Source: DATLFA01 sp039934635
Lineage (GTDB): Bacteria; Actinomycetota; Acidimicrobiia; Acidimicrobiales; WLNW01
Assembly: GCA_039934635.1 (NCBI GenBank)
Contig: JBDTLT010000056.1
Coordinates: 1 to 26,552 of the forward strand
DNA length: 26,552 nt
Reading direction: 5' to 3'
The notes below the pieces were generated by a model. That model was given only the letters and a program-made list of their open reading frames with translations, was not told the DNA's origin and ran no database searches. Below are positions 22,833-26,552 of this stretch, piece by piece. Every line of letters starts with the position of its first letter. The first letter of the stretch is position 1. The position numbers were made by a program, and so were the translations under genes.

Positions 22833-23669
22833 ATGCGGGTAAGTCGACTGACCAGCAGCGTGGGCGCGCAGGTCGATGGGGTCGAGCTGACGGCGATCGA
22901 CGACGCCGAAGTGGGCCGGATCCGCGCCGAGTTGCACGAGCACGGTGTGCTCGTCTTTCGCGATCAGACGATGTCGCGGGAGGACCAGTTGTCCTTCACC
23001 GCTCGCCTCGGTCCGGTGCATGGTCATCCGGTACAGGAGTTCCTGCGGGGCGAGGGCGATCCGTTCGGGATCGTCGAAAATGACGCGAACAAACCGCCCC
23101 AGGACAGCCAGAACTTTCACGTCGACTACTCGTTCAATCGTGAGATTCCCGATCTCGCAGTGCTGCGAGCCGAGGTCGTCCCACCGCGCGGCGGTGACAC
23201 GATCTGGTCCAGCGCAGCCGCGGCCTACGACGCCATGTCGAGCCGACTCAAGGGCATGCTCGAAGGTCTCATGGCGCTGCACGAGGCCGGCGAAAAATTC
23301 TGGTTCGAGATGCGCCGGACGCTTGGCGACGACGCGGCAAATCGCGCCCGCGCGCAGTTCGACGGAAACCGACATCCGATCACCGGGCCACATCCGTACA
23401 CGGGTCGCATGGTGTTGTTCGTGAACCCCGGATATACGACGCGCATCGACGAACTCACTACGAGTGAGAGCACCGGCCTCTTGGCGATGCTGTTCGCACA
23501 CGTGAACAACCCGGCGTTCCACTACCGCCACCGATGGTTGCCCGGCGACGTGGTGATCTGGGACGAACACCAGACGACGCACATGGGACCAAACGACTTC
23601 TACCCGGCGGAGCGGCGGCTGACCCGTCTGACTGCCGGCCGCAACACGCCGTGCGCCAAAGTCGCGTAG
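22833..23669 (+). CDS. TauD/TfdA family Fe(II)/2-oxoglutarate dioxygenase
   Basis: A 278-residue dioxygenase of normal length. The iron-binding facial triad is H96 and D98 in NFHVDYSF and H250 in DEHQTTHMG. An arginine in the 260-266 segment (RRLTRLTAG) probably binds 2-oxoglutarate. The enzyme couples oxidative decarboxylation of 2-oxoglutarate to substrate hydroxylation in the cytoplasm; family substrates include taurine, alkyl sulfates and 2,4-D, and the substrate here is unknown. ATG 22833 (MRVSRLTSSV) matches the family start; ATG 22818 inside the palindrome is the alternative. A TetR gene precedes it and a substrate-binding protein follows, so uptake plus oxidation of one compound is plausible (inference). 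Confidence 0.9.
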   Translation: MRVSRLTSSVGAQVDGVELTAIDDAEVGRIRAELHEHGVLVFRDQTMSREDQLSFTARLGPVHGHPVQEFLRGEGDPFGIVENDANKPPQDSQNFHVDYSFNREIPDLAVLRAEVVPPRGGDTIWSSAAAAYDAMSSRLKGMLEGLMALHEAGEKFWFEMRRTLGDDAANRARAQFDGNRHPITGPHPYTGRMVLFVNPGYTTRIDELTTSESTGLLAMLFAHVNNPAFHYRHRWLPGDVVIWDEHQTTHMGPNDFYPAERRLTRLTAGRNTPCAKVA

Positions 23670-23752
23670 CGATGCTGCGCGCTTGACCGAAGAGACCGCC
23701 TTGCGCTGGTGAAGTAACAGCCAAGGCTCACATCACAAAGTTGGGGGATCTC

Positions 23753-25270
23753 GTGAAGTATTACAACGTGCGCGCGGCTGCGGTATTGGTCGCGCTCGGG
23801 CTCGTCGGCGCGGCGTGCGGGGACGACAACGCCGCGAGCAGCGCGACGACAACGGTAACTGTCGACTCGACATCGACGTCGACGGTGGCGAAGAACACCG
23901 CGTCGGACACCGGCGCGACCGAGACGACGATCAAGATCGCGATTTTGCAAGCCGATCTTTCGGGTCTCGTCAAAGCCGGTGCGATCAAGGGCGTGCCCGA
24001 GGACTCGGCGCAAGGAAACGCCCGCCGTATCACTCATTACCTCGACGAGTGGAACAAGGCCGGCGGGATCAACGGACGAACTCTCACCTCACAACTCGTG
24101 ACGTGGAATCCCGCCGACCCGAAGACCTACCAGACAGCCTGCCAAGAGATCATCGACGCCAAGGTCTTCATGGTGATCAGTGGTGTCGGCTACCCCGCCG
24201 ACTCGATCCCCTGCATCACCGTCGACGGCAAGACACAGTTCATCGGTATCGACGCCGTCAGCTCGAAACAAGCAAAAGACATGGGGTCGAACTGGATCGG
24301 GCTCGCGCCGCCCGGAGCGGCCGGCGCCCGAGCCGGCGCCGAAGCACTCGTCAAGGACGCGAACCTCCTACCCAAAGGCGCCAAGGTCGCCGTGTTGCGC
24401 AGCGACTTCGACTTCGCCACTGATGCCTTCACCGAAATCGACAAGGTCCTGAAAGCCGCCAGCGTCAACGTCGTGTTCAGCGAAGCGATCCGAACCGCCA
24501 ACATCCCCACGGCCGACGCCAACAAGAACGTGACCCTCGCCGTGGAAAAGATCAAAGCCGCCGGCGCGACCTACGTCATCGACACCATGCCCTTCCCGAA
24601 CTTCAGCGTGTTTCCTCCCGAAGCGACCAAGTCCGGACTCGACCTGCGTTACGCCATCATCGAGATCAGCAGCGGCATGTGCGCCGCGTTCTCCGCCGGC
24701 CAACTCCCCGCCCCAGTCAACGGCGCGCCCTGCGTGACTCACTGGGACAACGTACGCATCGACACCAACGGCACCATCAAGAGCGATTCGCCGTTCGAAG
24801 CGCAGTGCCGCAAGGACTTCGACGCGACCTACGCCGCCGCAGACTCCATCGGCAAGGGCTATCCCGCGATCACCAAGAGCAATCCCGGAGTGCCCTACCC
24901 CGGCCTCAAAGATGGCACCGGCAAACAGCTCGACATGGACCAGAGCTACTTCGAATGCGACCAGATGAACATCGTGAAAGCAGGCATCGCCGGCGCCGGT
25001 GCAAATCTCACCAAGAAGACGTTCCAAGACGCCGTGTTCAAGCAGGGCACCTTCGACGCCGCCGGCCTAGCCGGGGGAAAGGGGACTCTCAGCAGCTCGA
25101 AGACCTGGCTCGCGACAAACCTTCAACAAGTAGTCGTGACCGCCAATCCAGACGGGTTCAAAGCCGCGGCCGACACCAACGGCCTCTATCAAGGCAAATG
25201 CCCCTCGCCGCTGTCGTGCTTTCGCACCGTGCCCAACACGCTGACCTCGTTGACCTACACGCTCGGCTGA
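23753..25270 (+). CDS. Branched-chain-type ABC substrate-binding lipoprotein (Peripla_BP_6)
   Basis: A 505-residue exported binding protein. The signal MKYYNVRAAAVLVALGLVG leads to AACGDDN, a lipoprotein-type cysteine although the -3 residue is Gly. A Thr/Ser-rich linker is followed by two-lobed domains beginning TIKIAILQADLSG at about residue 60. YLDEWNKAGGINGRTL and the later FVPP-like segments are typical of LivJ/LivK-like receptors, which bind amino acids or aromatic and amide compounds outside the membrane. At about 500 residues it is longer than LivK (about 370), like many actinobacterial members. GTG 23753 has GGGGGA upstream. No permease or ATPase genes follow; it is an orphan receptor unless the partners lie elsewhere. 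Confidence 0.88.
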   Translation: MKYYNVRAAAVLVALGLVGAACGDDNAASSATTTVTVDSTSTSTVAKNTASDTGATETTIKIAILQADLSGLVKAGAIKGVPEDSAQGNARRITHYLDEWNKAGGINGRTLTSQLVTWNPADPKTYQTACQEIIDAKVFMVISGVGYPADSIPCITVDGKTQFIGIDAVSSKQAKDMGSNWIGLAPPGAAGARAGAEALVKDANLLPKGAKVAVLRSDFDFATDAFTEIDKVLKAASVNVVFSEAIRTANIPTADANKNVTLAVEKIKAAGATYVIDTMPFPNFSVFPPEATKSGLDLRYAIIEISSGMCAAFSAGQLPAPVNGAPCVTHWDNVRIDTNGTIKSDSPFEAQCRKDFDATYAAADSIGKGYPAITKSNPGVPYPGLKDGTGKQLDMDQSYFECDQMNIVKAGIAGAGANLTKKTFQDAVFKQGTFDAAGLAGGKGTLSSSKTWLATNLQQVVVTANPDGFKAAADTNGLYQGKCPSPLSCFRTVPNTLTSLTYTLG

Positions 25271-25313
25271 GGCGGACGCCCCCGTCCGGCTGCCGGGCAC
25301 CACCTAGAAGCTA

Positions 25314-25352
25314 CGCGAAAGAAGCCCTGCGCGGTGCAGGGCTTCTTTCGCG
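25314..25352. terminator. Strong bidirectional hairpin between convergent genes
   Basis: A 17-bp perfect stem: CGCGAAAGAAGCCCTGC (25314-25330), loop GCGGT (25331-25335) and the exact complement (25336-25352). It lies 44 bases after the binding-protein stop and 51 bases before the stop of the DUF2383 gene, serving both directions. There is no long T-run, but the AAAGAAG/CTTCTTT within the stem gives short U-rich stretches in both transcripts. Confidence 0.85.
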
Positions 25353-25403
25353 ACTCAGTGCTGCGTCAGCGGGTTGAGACCGCTACTGCAGACCAACCGC
25401 GAC

Positions 25404-25850
25404 TCATCGGTTGGCGTGTTTGAGGGAACTCACGTAGTCGTGAGCCGCTTCCACTTCGACCGCATGGCGTTGCACGATGGCGCGGACGTCAGCTGAGAGC
25501 GATTTGTCCTCCAGCGCGTCACGGAACTTCGACTTCGCATGGTCCTCGCCTTGCTCCGCGGCCGAGATGACCGCTGACGGACTGTCGCCGGTCAACGCGT
25601 CCTTGACAGCGATCCAACCGCGATGCACCGCACCGGCCACCGTTCCATCCTCGACCGCGTAGTCCGACAGACCGGCGCCGCGACGCAACTCGTCCGCCAT
25701 GGCGCCGCGTCGCGAGCTGAACTCCTGAAACTTGCGGCTCACATCCGATGCTGAGTCGTTTTGTAAACGCTCGCCGGCCTTGGCAAAGCCGTCGCGACCG
25801 TCTTCGAGCGTCTTGATGAGGCCCTTCACAGTCGTCGTTTGATCACTCAT
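25404..25850 (-). CDS. DUF2383 / PA2169-type ferritin-like four-helix protein
   Basis: A 148-residue protein matching the PA2169 layout: TTTVKGLIKTLEDGRDGFAK (helix 1), RKFQEFSSRRGAMADELRR (helix 2), GTVAGAVHRGWIAVKDAL, then ISAAEQGEDHAKSKFRDALE (helix 3) and a last helix with VQRHAVEVEAAHDYV. The Glu, His and Asp residues of EQGEDHA and the final helix could serve as metal ligands. The family is stress-induced and rather poorly understood. ATG 25850 has GAGGAGAAG upstream; the longer frame to 25964 lies in non-coding-looking sequence. Convergent with the binding protein across the hairpin. Confidence 0.85.
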   Translation of the reverse strand: MSDQTTTVKGLIKTLEDGRDGFAKAGERLQNDSASDVSRKFQEFSSRRGAMADELRRGAGLSDYAVEDGTVAGAVHRGWIAVKDALTGDSPSAVISAAEQGEDHAKSKFRDALEDKSLSADVRAIVQRHAVEVEAAHDYVSSLKHANR

Positions 25851-26175
25851 AACTTCTCCTCTCGGGTCATGAACGTCGCCGCGAATCCACGCTCCGCGCT
25901 GCACACGTTGGACGAGAGGTAGCCAATCATCACGACAATGAAACTCCCTACGATGAGGGCGCACTCCGCGCGCGCCAATTCACCCGTTCGTGATTGACGA
26001 TGCGGCGGTTACCGTCTCGACCGACGACACACGGCCATGCAAGGCCGTCGCTGTCGGACAGAGATCCGTCCCGCCCTCCAGCTCGACCGCGGATCGGCGC
26101 TTTAGAAGCGCACACCACCACTGGACTGCCACCCGTGCCCGCTTCACGCGATCTGGTTCGATTGACCGACGTCAG
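25851..26175. other. Intergenic stretch without a recognised gene
   Basis: The 325 bases between the DUF2383 start and the stop of the partial gene hold the ribosome-binding site of the former and otherwise only short frames. Two plus-strand frames at 25990-26248 have poor codon use and no ribosome-binding site. No convincing promoter or RNA was seen. Confidence 0.5.
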
Positions 26176-26552
26176 CTACGCGGCGCAGTCGCGCGATTGT
26201 TGCATGCCATCAGTATTGAGGAATGCTTTTAGATACGACGTGTTCTGAGGGAAGCTCGTCGCTTGTGCACTGGCTGAGTCGACAGCAGACCATAGACCGC
26301 CCCCATTGGGCTTGCCGGAATTGTCGACATCCGAGTGAGCCAACGTGATGATCTTTCCACCGACATTGATACTCACGAAGTAGATCGGTTTACCTCGCTG
26401 GGCGCCAACCGGCGCATCCGCGGGGACGGCTTCCTTCGAGAGGACTGCGGCCGCCTTCGTGATCGTGCCTTCGATCTTGCGCTTGCCGGTGTCGTTATTT
26501 GTAATCAGCGATTCCGCACTGCTGTTGATACCACCGCCGGAGATGGGGAAGT
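26176..26552 (-). CDS. Hypothetical protein, C-terminal part, runs off the right edge
   Basis: An open frame enters from the right edge and ends at TAG (26176-26178), giving 124 residues of the C-terminal end. It reads GGGINSSAESLITNNDTGKR early on, then strands such as KPIYFVSINVGG and IITLAHSDVDNSGKPNGGGL, ending in QQSRDCAA. It is Gly/Asn/Ser-rich and beta-rich, and probably exported, but no family is recognised. The sequence is less GC-rich at third positions than its neighbours, which could point to transfer. The start lies outside the window. Confidence 0.65.
   Translation of the reverse strand, partial: FPISGGGINSSAESLITNNDTGKRKIEGTITKAAAVLSKEAVPADAPVGAQRGKPIYFVSINVGGKIITLAHSDVDNSGKPNGGGLWSAVDSASAQATSFPQNTSYLKAFLNTDGMQQSRDCAA

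Noticed and set aside
22179..23582. A 467-residue minus-strand frame opposite the TetR and TauD genes
   Set aside because: Shadow frame; motifs of the plus-strand TetR and TauD proteins are intact.
25990..26248. Two overlapping plus-strand frames near the right end
   Set aside because: No ribosome-binding site, poor codon use, and overlap with the minus-strand partial gene.
1..26552. CRISPR array, toxin-antitoxin, restriction-modification or transposase genes
   Set aside because: Looked for on both strands; no regular spaced repeats, nuclease/methylase motifs or DDE transposases were found.

Overview
The window is high-GC bacterial DNA with many GTG starts, four-base start/stop overlaps and lipoproteins ending in a Cys-Gly-Asp-Asp signature. 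Together with actinobacterial-type families (DUF2510, Holin-X, DUF3618) this points to an actinobacterium. Acidimicrobiia-like is my best guess, but it rests on gene style and not on a marker gene. No rRNA, tRNA, CRISPR array, insertion sequence or recognisable prophage was found.

Layout. At 1-246 a hypothetical gene runs off the left edge (minus strand). At 447-3671 lie a membrane-anchored PAS/GAF/SpoIIE-type phosphatase, a DUF4126 membrane protein, a DUF4177-like small protein and a small hypothetical protein. At 3732-5693 are small hypotheticals, a DUF2510 membrane protein and a clearly mutilated exonuclease III relic. At 5980-7976 a cytochrome P450 and a short-chain dehydrogenase overlap in a two-gene operon, followed by a TetR regulator (8004-8654). 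At 8658-8937 there is a probable frameshifted small gene, followed by a heme-binding beta-barrel protein (9075-9758, minus). At 9914-13688 a PadR regulator, an ABC ATPase and an FtsX/MacB-type permease form an operon with start/stop overlaps at both junctions, preceded by a candidate operator.

The minus strand from 21532 down to 13741 is largely stress and envelope genes. A three-gene overlapping operon (a single-TM protein, a Holin-X protein, a DUF3618 protein) comes first, then a small lipoprotein. Next is a tight operon of large-subunit catalase, hemerythrin, an alpha/beta hydrolase that lacks most of its lid, and a small winged-helix-like protein. The glycogen debranching enzyme GlgX follows. 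On the plus strand, a small protein (21755-22042) and a TetR regulator precede a 35-bp near-perfect palindrome that sits directly in front of a TauD-family dioxygenase. An orphan branched-chain-type substrate-binding lipoprotein follows and ends at a strong hairpin shared with a convergent DUF2383 ferritin-like stress protein. A partial gene runs off the right edge.

Functionally the window looks like chromosomal accessory DNA. It holds a peroxide/desiccation-type stress block (catalase, hemerythrin, DUF2383, DUF3618/Holin-X, DUF4126), two catabolic or oxidative units, each close to a TetR gene, and a PadR-controlled ABC exporter. The clearest unexplained signals are the palindrome at 22786-22820, the paired dyads before padR, a P450 without the usual I-helix acid, and several genes with internal deletions or frameshifts. 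I saw no convincing new defence or mobile system.
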